A program made the position numbers and the translations under genes. 6,696 nucleotides of DNA from Oscillospiraceae bacterium (GTDB lineage Bacteria > Bacillota > Clostridia > Oscillospirales > Ruminococcaceae): positions 1 through 6,696 of the forward strand of contig JAITVU010000418.1 in NCBI GenBank assembly GCA_031285645.1. Direction: 5' to 3'. The notes beneath the pieces were generated by a model. It searched no databases. It saw nothing but the letters and a program-made list of their open reading frames with translations, and was not told the DNA's origin. Each line of letters opens with the position of its first letter. The stretch's first letter is position 1. Positions 1 to 5,663 of the stretch are shown in pieces.

Positions 1-4
1 AAAA

Positions 5-75
5 GCGCGGCTCCCTTGCGCGTGCAGGCATGCGCAAGGGTCTTGGCGGCAAGCCGCCAAGAAGGATTTGCGGCG
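5..75. repeat. Tandem perfect-hairpin repeat (left-edge copy)
   Basis: Two adjacent inverted repeats are visible. Arm 1 pairs 13-25 with 28-40 (one G-U, 2-base centre). Arm 2 pairs TCTTGGCGGC at 41-50 with GCCGCCAAGA at 53-62 around an AA loop. They are followed by GGATTTGCG at 64-72, which can pair with CGCGGCTCC at 6-14 at 8 of 9 positions, closing the two arms into a junction; the last two bases of that strand compete with arm 1. The same GGATTTGCG closing strand recurs in the repeat after recX (3225-3233). The element may start before the window. An open reading frame runs through it but has no ribosome site and no family resemblance, so I read it as non-coding. Function unknown. Confidence 0.6.
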
Positions 76-175
76 TTTATGCATCGCAAGAGATAGTGCC
101 TGTCTTTCGTGCTCGACCCGTTTTTACAGAACGAAGATTTTACTCTTTAACGCTGCCATATCATATCACACCGGA

Positions 176-210
176 ACCACGACAAAATCCGGCTTGCTTA
201 CAGCCGGATT
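176..210 (-). terminator. Probable intrinsic terminator of the ComFB-family gene
   Basis: Read on the minus strand, AATCCGGCT (210-202) pairs perfectly with AGCCGGATT (194-186) around a 7-base loop and runs into a short T-run (187-184) interrupted by G. It lies about 55 bases past the stop codon of the leftward gene. The T-tract is short, so efficiency is uncertain. A smaller GACAC/GTGTC hairpin with a one-base centre lies nearer the stop (252-262) but lacks a T-tract. Confidence 0.5.
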
Positions 211-264
211 CAAATGAAAATATATTTGATACAAACAAGGATGCACGATAAGACACCGTGTCCT

Positions 265-609
265 TTAATGCTGAGGCGATTCACTAACCATTTTAAGAGC
301 CTGCGCGATCAGGATTGTCATTTCGGCATGATTCTCCCGCGACATCTGAGGTATTTGGGATAAAAGCGTTCCCTTACGCGTTGTGACATATCGGGCGGGC
401 AGTTTATTGAGCACGATGGCGCAAACATCTTTAAAGCATTTTTCGCACTTGCACATATCGATGAACTCCATCATTTTACGCACATCGCCTTTTACCATCT
501 CTTCATTCGCATTGATTAAAATAAACGAATCATTGGGAGTATCGGTCCATATTGAGTTTTGCTCGAGTACGATATCCCTCTGAGTGGTATCAATCTGATT
601 ATCCGACAT
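265..609 (-). CDS. ComFB-family small cysteine-motif protein
   Basis: The product has 114 residues. Residues 32-80 carry the ComFB signature: INANEEMV, then a cysteine cluster (C53, C55, C58, with C63 close by) in MCKCEKC, then DVCAIVLNKLPARYVTTRKG. ComFB is a small family named for the late-competence comF operon of Bacillus; cyanobacterial members have been reported as cyclic-di-nucleotide receptors. The cysteines suggest metal binding, which is inference. No signal peptide or membrane segment is seen, so it is probably cytosolic. The start is firm: GGGAGG sits 8 bases before the ATG, and a TATAAT promoter lies further upstream. Residues 81-114 are less conserved-looking. It stands alone, facing away from recA, with no comFA or comFC beside it, so a competence role cannot be assumed from context. 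Confidence 0.85.
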   Translation of the reverse strand: MSDNQIDTTQRDIVLEQNSIWTDTPNDSFILINANEEMVKGDVRKMMEFIDMCKCEKCFKDVCAIVLNKLPARYVTTRKGTLLSQIPQMSRENHAEMTILIAQALKMVSESPQH

Positions 610-654
610 TGTTCAATCCTCCCGGCTGGTTTTGCGTGTTCGTTTTTTTGTGAC

Positions 655-683
655 ATTATAGCTGTACAGGTTTAAAATTGCGA
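655..683 (-). promoter_or_regulatory. Probable sigma-A promoter of the ComFB-family gene
   Basis: On the minus strand a perfect TATAAT (-10) lies at 660-655, with TCGCAA (a poor -35) at 683-678 and a 17-base spacer. Predicted start is near 648, giving a leader of about 39 bases with the GGGAGG ribosome site. The -35 and spacer lie inside the first hairpin of the neighbouring repeat (671-695), so the repeat could influence this promoter. Confidence 0.5.
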
Positions 684-746
684 CGCAATTTTAAATACGC
701 GGCAAACGCCGCGCGCCGCGAAGCGGCCTATATATAGTGAATTCGG
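671..746. repeat. Tandem hairpin repeat with TATATAGTGAATTCG tail
   Basis: Three consecutive hairpins are seen. The first pairs TTTAAAATTGCG (671-682) with CGCAATTTTAAA (684-695) around one base. The second pairs CGCGGC (698-703) with GCCGCG (708-713). The third pairs GCCGC (715-719) with GCGGC (723-727) around GAA. They are followed by TATATAGTGAATTCG (731-745), which recurs with one change at 3268-3282 behind the hairpin cluster after recX. This supports a dispersed repeat rather than a gene-specific terminator; none of the hairpins has a terminator-like T-run on the plus strand. Confidence 0.6.
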
Positions 747-1176
747 TTTTATTCTTATTCTTGGTTAGTTTAACACTGTATTAGTTTTAAACATATATGA
801 CTATATATTAACTTTATTCTACCACTTAAACCACAATTTTACAATTGTTTATTATATATATTTATATCGTGTTCTCTGAATATACTATTATTTCTTTAAT
901 AGTTCAAAAATCGCCACCGCAATATTTATATAAAGTATATGACGGCGGGTGTCATAAAACCTGCTTTGCGAGACCCAAATGGATACGTGCTTTATAGGAC
1001 TGGACGACAAAGAAGGGTATACGGTCGCATTCCTTCCGGCAGCAACGGCGAAAACACCGAATTGATGTTGTTTTGACCTGTACGGGGCTCGAAAACACGC
1101 CCTGATGTGCATGAAAAACACAGATTATGAGTGGGTATTCGAACAGCCACACATAAAAATCAGGTCTAAAGCCATG
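747..1176. other. AT-rich non-coding stretch, with a possible structured RNA at about 960-1148
   Basis: Reading frames here lack ribosome sites and family resemblance. From 747 to 940 the sequence is strongly AT-rich and includes the perfect inverted repeat ACTATTA/TAATAGT (884-890, 897-903). From 960 the composition becomes balanced. Segments 961-976 and 1133-1146 can pair in a bulged stem (CTG/CAG, TT/AA, CGAG/TTCG, CCC/GGG), enclosing a helix at 1020-1026/1075-1082 and a GGGC/GCCC hairpin at 1085-1102. A length near 190 bases with paired ends could suit a small RNA such as 6S, but I do not recognise a family and the pairing could be chance. Confidence 0.25.
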
Positions 1177-1205
1177 TTGATTTCACACTTTATTTGATAT
1201 ATAAT
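1177..1205 (+). promoter_or_regulatory. recA promoter (sigma-A type)
   Basis: TTGATT (1177-1182) and TATAAT (1200-1205) are separated by exactly 17 bases, a near-consensus vegetative promoter. Predicted transcription starts at about 1211-1212. No intact GAAC-N4-GTTC type LexA operator of the Bacillus/Clostridia kind overlaps it; the closest is GACT-ACAG-GTTC at 1259-1270, which has a damaged left half and lies about 50 bases downstream of the start. Confidence 0.75.
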
Positions 1206-1210
1206 AAAAA

Positions 1211-1324
1211 GGACTTTGTACATGCCGGGAGTCCCTGTTAATCCATGGATAGATTTATGACTACAGGTTCTAAGGGTCCGGCGCAACATTACATAGCTTT
1301 AAGAGCCCTGAGGGCTCTATTTTT
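1211..1324 (+). promoter_or_regulatory. Structured recA 5' leader with terminal hairpin (candidate attenuator)
   Basis: The predicted transcript begins at a strand, GGACTTT (1211-1217), that pairs with AGGGTCC (1273-1279; two G-U pairs), closing a domain that contains a CCTGT/ACAGG helix (1234-1238, 1263-1267). The leader then ends in an intrinsic-terminator-like hairpin before the recA ribosome site. The arrangement of closed 5' domain followed by terminator resembles a transcription-attenuation leader, but I recognise no known riboswitch class and see no clear antiterminator strand. A short independent RNA ending at the terminator is another reading. Confidence 0.4.
1302..1324 (+). terminator. 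Intrinsic terminator in the recA leader
   Basis: AGAGCCC (1302-1308) pairs perfectly with GGGCTCT (1312-1318) around a TGA loop, followed by A and five T residues. It lies just 7 bases before the GGAAAGG ribosome-site-like stretch in front of recA, so every transcript from the promoter at 1177 must read through it to express recA. Confidence 0.65.
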
Positions 1325-1375
1325 GAAAGGGGAAAGGCCTGTTCGGTGCGTGCCGGGCGGCCAGGCAGCCGGAAT

Positions 1376-2491
1376 ATGTCGGAAAACAGAAAAACACAGG
1401 ACAGTTCGAGCCGTCAAAAAGCTCTGGAAACGGCCCTGAGCCAGATTGAGCGCCAGTTTGGCAAAGGCGCTGTCATGAAGCTCGGCCAGCACAGTATTCT
1501 AAATGTCGCGGCTATTTCCACCGGCTCGCTTTCGCTGGATATGGCCCTTGGAATCGGCGGCGTACCGCGCGGACGCATTGTCGAAATTTACGGGCCCGAG
1601 TCATCAGGTAAAACCACGGTAGCCCTTCACATCGCGGCTCAGGCGCAGAAAGAGGGCGGCGAGGCCGTCTTCATCGACGTGGAGCACGCGCTCGATCCTG
1701 TTTACGCCCAGGCGCTGGGCGTTGATATCGACTCGCTGCTTGTCTCCCAGCCCGATACGGGCGAACAGGCGCTTGAAATCTGTGAAGCCCTCGTGCGTTC
1801 CGGCGCCGTCGACGTTGTGGTTGTGGACTCCGTCGCCGCGATGGTGACGAAAGCCGAGATTGAGGGCGAAATGGGCGACACCCATGTCGGCCTGCAGGCC
1901 AGGCTGATGTCTCAGGCGCTCAGAAAACTGACCGGCGCCATCTCAAAATCCAACTGCGTTGTGATCTTTATCAATCAGCTGCGCGAGAAAATCGGCGTTG
2001 TATACGGCAACCCAGAGACAACGCCGGGCGGCCGCGCGCTTAAATTTTATTCATCCGTGCGGCTCGAGGTCCGCCGTTCCGAGCAGCTTAAAAACGGCAC
2101 GGAGGTCATCGGCAACCGCACGCGCGTCAAAGTCGTCAAAAACAAGGTCGCGCCGCCCTTCAAGGAGGCCGAATTCGACATTATGTACGGCCAGGGTATT
2201 TCAAGGGAGGGTGAAATCCTTGATCTTGCCGCGCAGCTGGATATTATAAACAAAAGCGGCGCCTGGTTCAGCTACGGCGATACAAGGCTCGGGCAGGGGC
2301 GCGACAACGTCAAGATTTACATGAAGGAAAACCCTGAATTTGCCGAGGACATCGCGCGCCAGGTCATTGAGAATAAGGACAGCCTGAATATGTCCCGCGG
2401 CGCCAAAAAAGGCAAAGCGGCGGTTGTGGCGGCCAAAGCGCCCGACGTCAATCTGGATATTGAGGTCGAAGACACCGCCGCCGCCAAATAA
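1376..2491 (+). CDS. recA: Recombinase RecA
   Basis: RecA is the cytosolic ATP-dependent strand-exchange protein of homologous recombination and the co-protease that triggers LexA cleavage. From ATG 1376 the product has 371 residues, a typical length. Landmarks: [15 protein letters not shown] near 23-37, Walker A GPESSGKT at 73-80, a Walker B-type VDVVVVDS strand, the [20 protein letters not shown] segment, the INQLREKIG strand leading into the DNA-binding loop [14 protein letters not shown], and a variable, partly acidic C-terminal tail. Start choice is open. ATG 1376 gives the family-like N-terminus but has only AGG at 1363-1365 as a ribosome site. In-frame GTG 1346 adds ten unusual residues ([10 protein letters not shown]) but has GGAAAGG at 1331-1337, 8 bases ahead. 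I prefer 1376 on family length. recX follows with a 1-base overlap. The promoter at 1177 and the leader terminator at 1302 probably set expression. Confidence 0.96.
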   Translation: MSENRKTQDSSSRQKALETALSQIERQFGKGAVMKLGQHSILNVAAISTGSLSLDMALGIGGVPRGRIVEIYGPESSGKTTVALHIAAQAQKEGGEAVFIDVEHALDPVYAQALGVDIDSLLVSQPDTGEQALEICEALVRSGAVDVVVVDSVAAMVTKAEIEGEMGDTHVGLQARLMSQALRKLTGAISKSNCVVIFINQLREKIGVVYGNPETTPGGRALKFYSSVRLEVRRSEQLKNGTEVIGNRTRVKVVKNKVAPPFKEAEFDIMYGQGISREGEILDLAAQLDIINKSGAWFSYGDTRLGQGRDNVKIYMKENPEFAEDIARQVIENKDSLNMSRGAKKGKAAVVAAKAPDVNLDIEVEDTAAAK

Positions 2492-3123
2492 TGAAGATTA
2501 CAGGCATAGAAAAAACTAAAAAAGGCCGCTACTCTGTTTATGTCGACGGCGCTTTTCTTTGCGCCCTGCACCCTGATATTTTCGCCGCCGCCTCAATACG
2601 GGCGGGTGATGCCGCCGAGCCCGACACGCTCGTGGCGCTTCAGAGGGCGTCGGAGGAGAAAATCACCAGGGATCGCGCCCTGCGCCTGCTTTCGGCGCGC
2701 TCGTATGCGAGCGGCGGTTTGAGAAAAAAGCTGCTTGTATACACCGATTCCGACATTGCCGACGCTGTTGTGGCCCGTATGCAGGAACTCGGACTCATCG
2801 ATGACGCCGACTATGCCCGGCGATATGCGGCCGACTGCATGAACCTGAGAAACTTCTCCCTTGCGCGGACAAGGCTGGCCCTACTGGAAAAGGGCATCCC
2901 CGGCGATATTGCGGATGACGCGCTCGCCGATATGGATATAGATCCGGCCCCTGCCATCGCCAGGATCATAATAAGGAAATACGCGGGCTATTCTGCGGAT
3001 GAAAAGAGTCGTATACGCGCTGTTAACGGCCTTTTGCGCCTGGGCTACCGCCATGGCGATATCCGGGAAGTCATGCGCAATTTTGAGGAAGACCCGGACT
3101 ATTACACGTCCGTGGATGAATGA
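2491..3123 (+). CDS. recX: Regulatory protein RecX
   Basis: RecX binds RecA filaments and modulates, usually limits, recombinase and co-protease activity. The 210-residue product is of usual length for Firmicutes. The N-terminus [20 protein letters not shown] resembles the Firmicutes RecX lead-in, followed by helical repeat units: ALRLLSARSYASGGLRKKL (about 63-81), ELGLIDDADYARRYAADC (about 99-116), the LALLEKGIPGDIADDAL segment (about 128-144) and a C-terminal LLRLGYRHGDIREVM unit. The start ATG overlaps the recA stop (TAATG), and there is no ribosome site immediately before it. Translation is therefore probably coupled to recA by reinitiation, which fits a modulator kept in proportion to its target. 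No cysteine cluster, signal or membrane segment is seen. Confidence 0.92.
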   Translation: MKITGIEKTKKGRYSVYVDGAFLCALHPDIFAAASIRAGDAAEPDTLVALQRASEEKITRDRALRLLSARSYASGGLRKKLLVYTDSDIADAVVARMQELGLIDDADYARRYAADCMNLRNFSLARTRLALLEKGIPGDIADDALADMDIDPAPAIARIIIRKYAGYSADEKSRIRAVNGLLRLGYRHGDIREVMRNFEEDPDYYTSVDE

Positions 3124-3147
3124 TGAACAGTGTGCGCGGCGCGGTTC

Positions 3148-3234
3148 GCGCGAATCCCACCGACAGCCAGGCTGTCGGTGTCCCCGCGCCTGCGGCGCGG
3201 GGTATGCGTTCTGGCAGAACGCATGGATTTGCGC
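3148..3234. repeat. Cloverleaf-like repeat: closing stem with three perfect arms
   Basis: GCGCGAATCC (3148-3157) pairs with GGATTTGCGC (3225-3234; one G-U). Inside are three perfect hairpins: CACCGACAGCC/GGCTGTCGGTG (3158-3168, 3170-3180, one-base centre), CCCCGCGCC/GGCGCGGGG (3182-3190, 3194-3202, TGC loop) and ATGCGTTCTG/CAGAACGCAT (3204-3213, 3215-3224, one-base centre). Only T3181 and T3203 are left unpaired at the junction, so the fold is unusually complete. It starts 25 bases after the recX stop. No T-run follows, so it is not a standard terminator. The closing strand GGATTTGCG also occurs at 64-72. Confidence 0.75.
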
Positions 3235-3252
3235 TTGTCGGCGCGGTATATA

Positions 3253-3299
3253 ACGGGCTTGGAAGGTTATATAGTGATTTCGCTTCAAGACTGGCCCGT
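3253..3299. repeat. Tail hairpin of the cloverleaf repeat with TATATAGTGATTTCG
   Basis: ACGGGC (3253-3258) pairs with GCCCGT (3294-3299), with GAAG/CTTC (3262-3265, 3283-3286) inside. The loop carries TATATAGTGATTTCG (3268-3282), which matches 731-745 at 14 of 15 positions. The shared tail behind two different hairpin clusters is the best sequence-level evidence that the clusters belong to one repeat family. Confidence 0.6.
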
Positions 3300-3334
3300 A
3301 AAGAGGCATAGCAAAGCGAATTGCCATGGGATCA

Positions 3335-3433
3335 TTGCGGTTTAAGACAATAGACAATTTTATACCGCAAAGACTGTATTTATAGCGGCGGGAATAAATA
3401 AGCGGAATAAAAAGACATTAAAATTCCCGCCGC
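3335..3433. repeat. Further inverted repeats in the recX-rimO gap
   Basis: TTGCGGT (3335-3341) pairs with ACCGCAA (3364-3370). Further on, GCGGCGGGAAT (3385-3395) pairs perfectly with ATTCCCGCCGC (3423-3433) across a 27-base AT-rich loop. The latter overlaps a small GCCG-CATT-CGGC hairpin (3429-3440), so the two are alternatives. No coding frame is supported anywhere in 3124-3523. Role unknown; the second pair could be a stalled-transcript structure or the ends of a very small degenerate element. Confidence 0.45.
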
Positions 3434-3442
3434 ATTCGGCAG

Positions 3443-3478
3443 AAAGTAAATAATAACGTTCCGGTTATTTTTTACTTT
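3443..3478. terminator. AT-rich 15-bp hairpin before rimO, possible terminator
   Basis: AAAGTAAATAATAAC (3443-3457) pairs with GTTATTTTTTACTTT (3464-3478) with one mismatch around a 6-base loop; T-rich sequence is in the 3' arm and continues one base past it. It could end transcripts arriving from recA-recX, or act in either direction, but the stem is too AT-rich to be a confident intrinsic terminator. It lies just ahead of the likely rimO promoter. Confidence 0.35.
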
Positions 3479-3489
3479 TGCTATAGAAT
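3479..3489 (+). promoter_or_regulatory. Possible extended -10 promoter for rimO
   Basis: TG-C-TATAGA (3479-3487) resembles an extended -10 element, and TAGAAT (3484-3489) overlaps it. No good -35 is present 16-18 bases upstream, where the preceding hairpin lies. Start would be near 3494, giving a short leader of about 30 bases. Confidence 0.3.
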
Positions 3490-3523
3490 AACAGGGCCGC
3501 GTCAGCGGCGGTGGGATGGGATT

Positions 3524-4855
3524 ATGGCTTTAAAAGTGGGGATGGTGTCGCTCGGCTGTTCGAAAAACCAGGTTGACGCGGAGCGTATGCTCTCCGCGCT
3601 GCGGGACGACGGGTTTGAGCTCAGCTCGGACGCCGGGTTGTGCGACGTCGTCATCATCAATACATGCGGGTTTATTGAGGACGCCAAAAAGGAAAGCATC
3701 GAGAATATCCTTGAATTCGCGGCGCTCAAGGATGAGGGCCGCATCAAGGCCATTGTCGTGACAGGCTGCCTGGCGGAGCGATATCGCGGGGAGTTGGCAA
3801 AGGAAATTCCGGAAGCCGATGTCATCCTCGGGATCGGCCGCAACGCCGACATCGTCGCCGCGGTGCAAAAGGCGGCCGGCGGCGAACACTATATGGCCTT
3901 CGGTGAGAAGACGGATTTGCCCATGGAAGGCAAGCGGATTATCTGCAATCTGCCATTTTACGCCTACCTGAAAATCGCGGAGGGCTGCGACAACCGCTGC
4001 AGCTACTGCGCGATCCCGCTGATTCGCGGCGGTTTTCGCAGCCGGACAATGGAAAACATCCTCGCCGAGGCCGAGGTGCTCGCCATGCAGGGCGTGACCG
4101 AACTCAATGTCGTCGCACAGGATACAACCCGTTACGGCGAGGATTTGTACGGGACGTTCATGCTGCCTGAGTTGCTTCGGGGGCTGTGCAAAATAGAAAA
4201 GCTGCACTGGATACGCATCCTGTACTGTTATCCCGAGCGGGTGACGGATGAGCTGCTGGATGTTGTCGCCAGTGAACCCAAAATCGTCAAATATATGGAC
4301 ATCCCCATACAGCATGTCGGCGCCGCAATCCTCAAAGGCATGAACCGGCGGGGGGATGGGGAAACTTTGACGGCGCTGATGAAAAAAATCCGTGATAAAA
4401 TACCCGGCGTGGCGCTGCGCACCACATTGATCACGGGTTTCCCGGGCGAGAGCGACGCGGATTTTGAGGCGCTCTGTGATTTTATCAAAGATATTGAATT
4501 TGACCGGCTGGGCTGTTTCGCCTACTCCCAGGAAGAAGATACGCCCGCGGCCACAATGCCGGGCCAGGTGGACGAGGATATACGCCAGAGACGCTGTGAA
4601 ACCGTTATGGATATTCAGATGGATATTATGCAGCGGCGCGCCGAGCGCTTTCTCGGCCGTGATGTCGAGGTGCTCTGCGAGGGGTTTGACCGCTACGCGG
4701 GCATGTGGTTCGGCCGCAGCGCCATGGACGCGCCGGACGTGGATCCAAAGGTGTTCTTTACGACAATGGAGCCCGTCGGCCCGGGTGATTATGTCACGGT
4801 GCGCGTTGAGAGCGTTATGGACGGCGATCTGATTGCATCACGTATCGTCGGTTAG
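3524..4855 (+). CDS. rimO: Ribosomal protein S12 methylthiotransferase RimO
   Basis: RimO is a radical-SAM enzyme that adds a methylthio group to the conserved aspartate of ribosomal protein S12. The 443-residue product has the full family plan. The N-terminal methylthiotransferase domain has three cluster cysteines: C12 in SLGCSKNQVDAE, C48 in NTCGFI and C82 in TGCLAERY. The radical-SAM core has C155, C159 and C162 in EGCDNRCSYCAIP, followed by IRGGFRSR. A TRAM-like C-terminal domain spans about 375-443 and includes the GRSAMDAPDVD segment typical of RimO rather than of MiaB. The SLGCSKNQ signature also separates it from MiaB. The start follows a G-rich stretch (GGTGGGATGGG, 3510-3520), a poor ribosome site with short spacing. 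pgsA follows after about 89 bases, a common pairing in Firmicutes. Confidence 0.95.
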   Translation: MALKVGMVSLGCSKNQVDAERMLSALRDDGFELSSDAGLCDVVIINTCGFIEDAKKESIENILEFAALKDEGRIKAIVVTGCLAERYRGELAKEIPEADVILGIGRNADIVAAVQKAAGGEHYMAFGEKTDLPMEGKRIICNLPFYAYLKIAEGCDNRCSYCAIPLIRGGFRSRTMENILAEAEVLAMQGVTELNVVAQDTTRYGEDLYGTFMLPELLRGLCKIEKLHWIRILYCYPERVTDELLDVVASEPKIVKYMDIPIQHVGAAILKGMNRRGDGETLTALMKKIRDKIPGVALRTTLITGFPGESDADFEALCDFIKDIEFDRLGCFAYSQEEDTPAATMPGQVDEDIRQRRCETVMDIQMDIMQRRAERFLGRDVEVLCEGFDRYAGMWFGRSAMDAPDVDPKVFFTTMEPVGPGDYVTVRVESVMDGDLIASRIVG

Positions 4856-4944
4856 CTCGAAGCCGCTTGCGTTTCCCGGCCTGATTCCAAATGTCACGTT
4901 GAATCGACCTTTATAGGGTATATGGTTTTAAAAAAGGAGTCGCT

Positions 4945-5517
4945 ATGAACCTGGCCAACAAGCTCACGGTTGTGCGCGTCGCGCTGATCCCCGTTTTTTT
5001 ATTCTTTTTCTTTGCGTCTTTTATCCCCTGGCATTATCTCTGGGCCTTTGTTGTTTTTTCAGCGGCGTCCGTTACCGATACGCTGGATGGCCAAATCGCA
5101 AGGAAGCGCGGCCTTGTCACCGACTTCGGCAAGCTGATGGATCCTCTGGCGGACAAGCTGCTTGTCATGTCCGCCGTTGTCTGCCTGATTCCGGTTGGAA
5201 TCGTGCATGCGGTTGTTGTTATTGTTATTTTGGCGAGGGAATTTGTCGTTACGGCCATCAGGCAGATCGCGGCCGCGAACGGCACCGTCATCGCGGCGGA
5301 TAAATGGGGGAAAATAAAGACCGTTTTTCAGATGATATGGCTCGGCTATGAAATGCTCTATTTATTTGTCACAGCCAATCTGGGCCTTCAGATGGGGGCG
5401 CTTGCGCTGCCCTTGGCGGTTATTCATTATATTTTACTCGCCGGCGTCCTGGTTTTTACCGTCTTCAGCGGCCTCAACTATTTAATTGGTAACCGCGCGC
5501 TGTTCAGTGATATGTGA
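4945..5517 (+). CDS. pgsA: CDP-diacylglycerol-glycerol-3-phosphate 3-phosphatidyltransferase
   Basis: This integral membrane enzyme transfers a phosphatidyl group from CDP-diacylglycerol to glycerol 3-phosphate, making phosphatidylglycerol phosphate, the committed step to phosphatidylglycerol and cardiolipin. The product has 190 residues. The N-terminus MNLANKLTVVRVALIPVF is characteristic of PgsA. The CDP-alcohol phosphotransferase motif is complete: D45, D48, G49, A52, R53, G62, D66 and D70 in DTLDGQIARKRGLVTDFGK and MDPLADK. Hydrophobic segments lie at about 12-28, 31-44, 73-100, 125-150 and 155-180. AAGGAG (4934-4939) sits 5 bases before the ATG. Its place after rimO matches many Firmicutes, although here recA-recX lie upstream and cinA is not present. 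Confidence 0.94.
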   Translation: MNLANKLTVVRVALIPVFLFFFFASFIPWHYLWAFVVFSAASVTDTLDGQIARKRGLVTDFGKLMDPLADKLLVMSAVVCLIPVGIVHAVVVIVILAREFVVTAIRQIAAANGTVIAADKWGKIKTVFQMIWLGYEMLYLFVTANLGLQMGALALPLAVIHYILLAGVLVFTVFSGLNYLIGNRALFSDM

Positions 5518-5629
5518 GGACATGCCCGGGCATACCCGAATATGGGAGACGGACGTGATAACATCAGAAACGGTTTCGGCTTTGTTTCTGTTCCGGCGGA
5601 TGAAGCGAAGTGACACGGATAAACGGCGC
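5518..5629. other. pgsA-T-box gap with small inverted repeats
   Basis: Just after the pgsA stop lies the palindrome ATGCCCGGGCAT (5522-5533). Further on, CAGAAAC (5565-5571) pairs with GTTTCTG (5584-5590). Neither is followed by a T-tract, so I cannot name a pgsA terminator with confidence. No gene is seen. Confidence 0.35.
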
Positions 5630-5657
5630 TTGCAAAAATAAAGAAAGTGCATATAAT
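5630..5657 (+). promoter_or_regulatory. Promoter of the T-box-cysE transcript
   Basis: TTGCAA (5630-5635) and a perfect TATAAT (5652-5657) are separated by 16 bases. Predicted start is near 5664, about 40 bases before Stem I of the T-box. Confidence 0.65.
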
Positions 5658-5663
5658 AAAACT

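Noticed and set aside
30..251. Open frame of 73 codons at the left edge
   Set aside because: It begins inside the hairpin repeat, has no ribosome site and its protein resembles no family.
888..1152. Two overlapping minus-strand frames upstream of recA
   Set aside because: No ribosome sites, low-quality protein sequence and mutual overlap; more likely non-coding.
1259..1270. LexA-box-like GACT-ACAG-GTTC
   Set aside because: The left half-site is mismatched and the site lies well downstream of the promoter; not called as an operator.
1245..1439. Possible leader peptide starting at ATG 1245
   Set aside because: No ribosome site and no stop before recA, which it overlaps out of frame; not a convincing attenuator peptide.
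1..3299. CRISPR array from the clustered repeats
   Set aside because: There are no evenly spaced identical repeats or spacers; the units are hairpins with differing arm sequences.
3530..4315. Long minus-strand frame within rimO
   Set aside because: It is the antisense shadow of rimO, which has complete family motifs on the plus strand.
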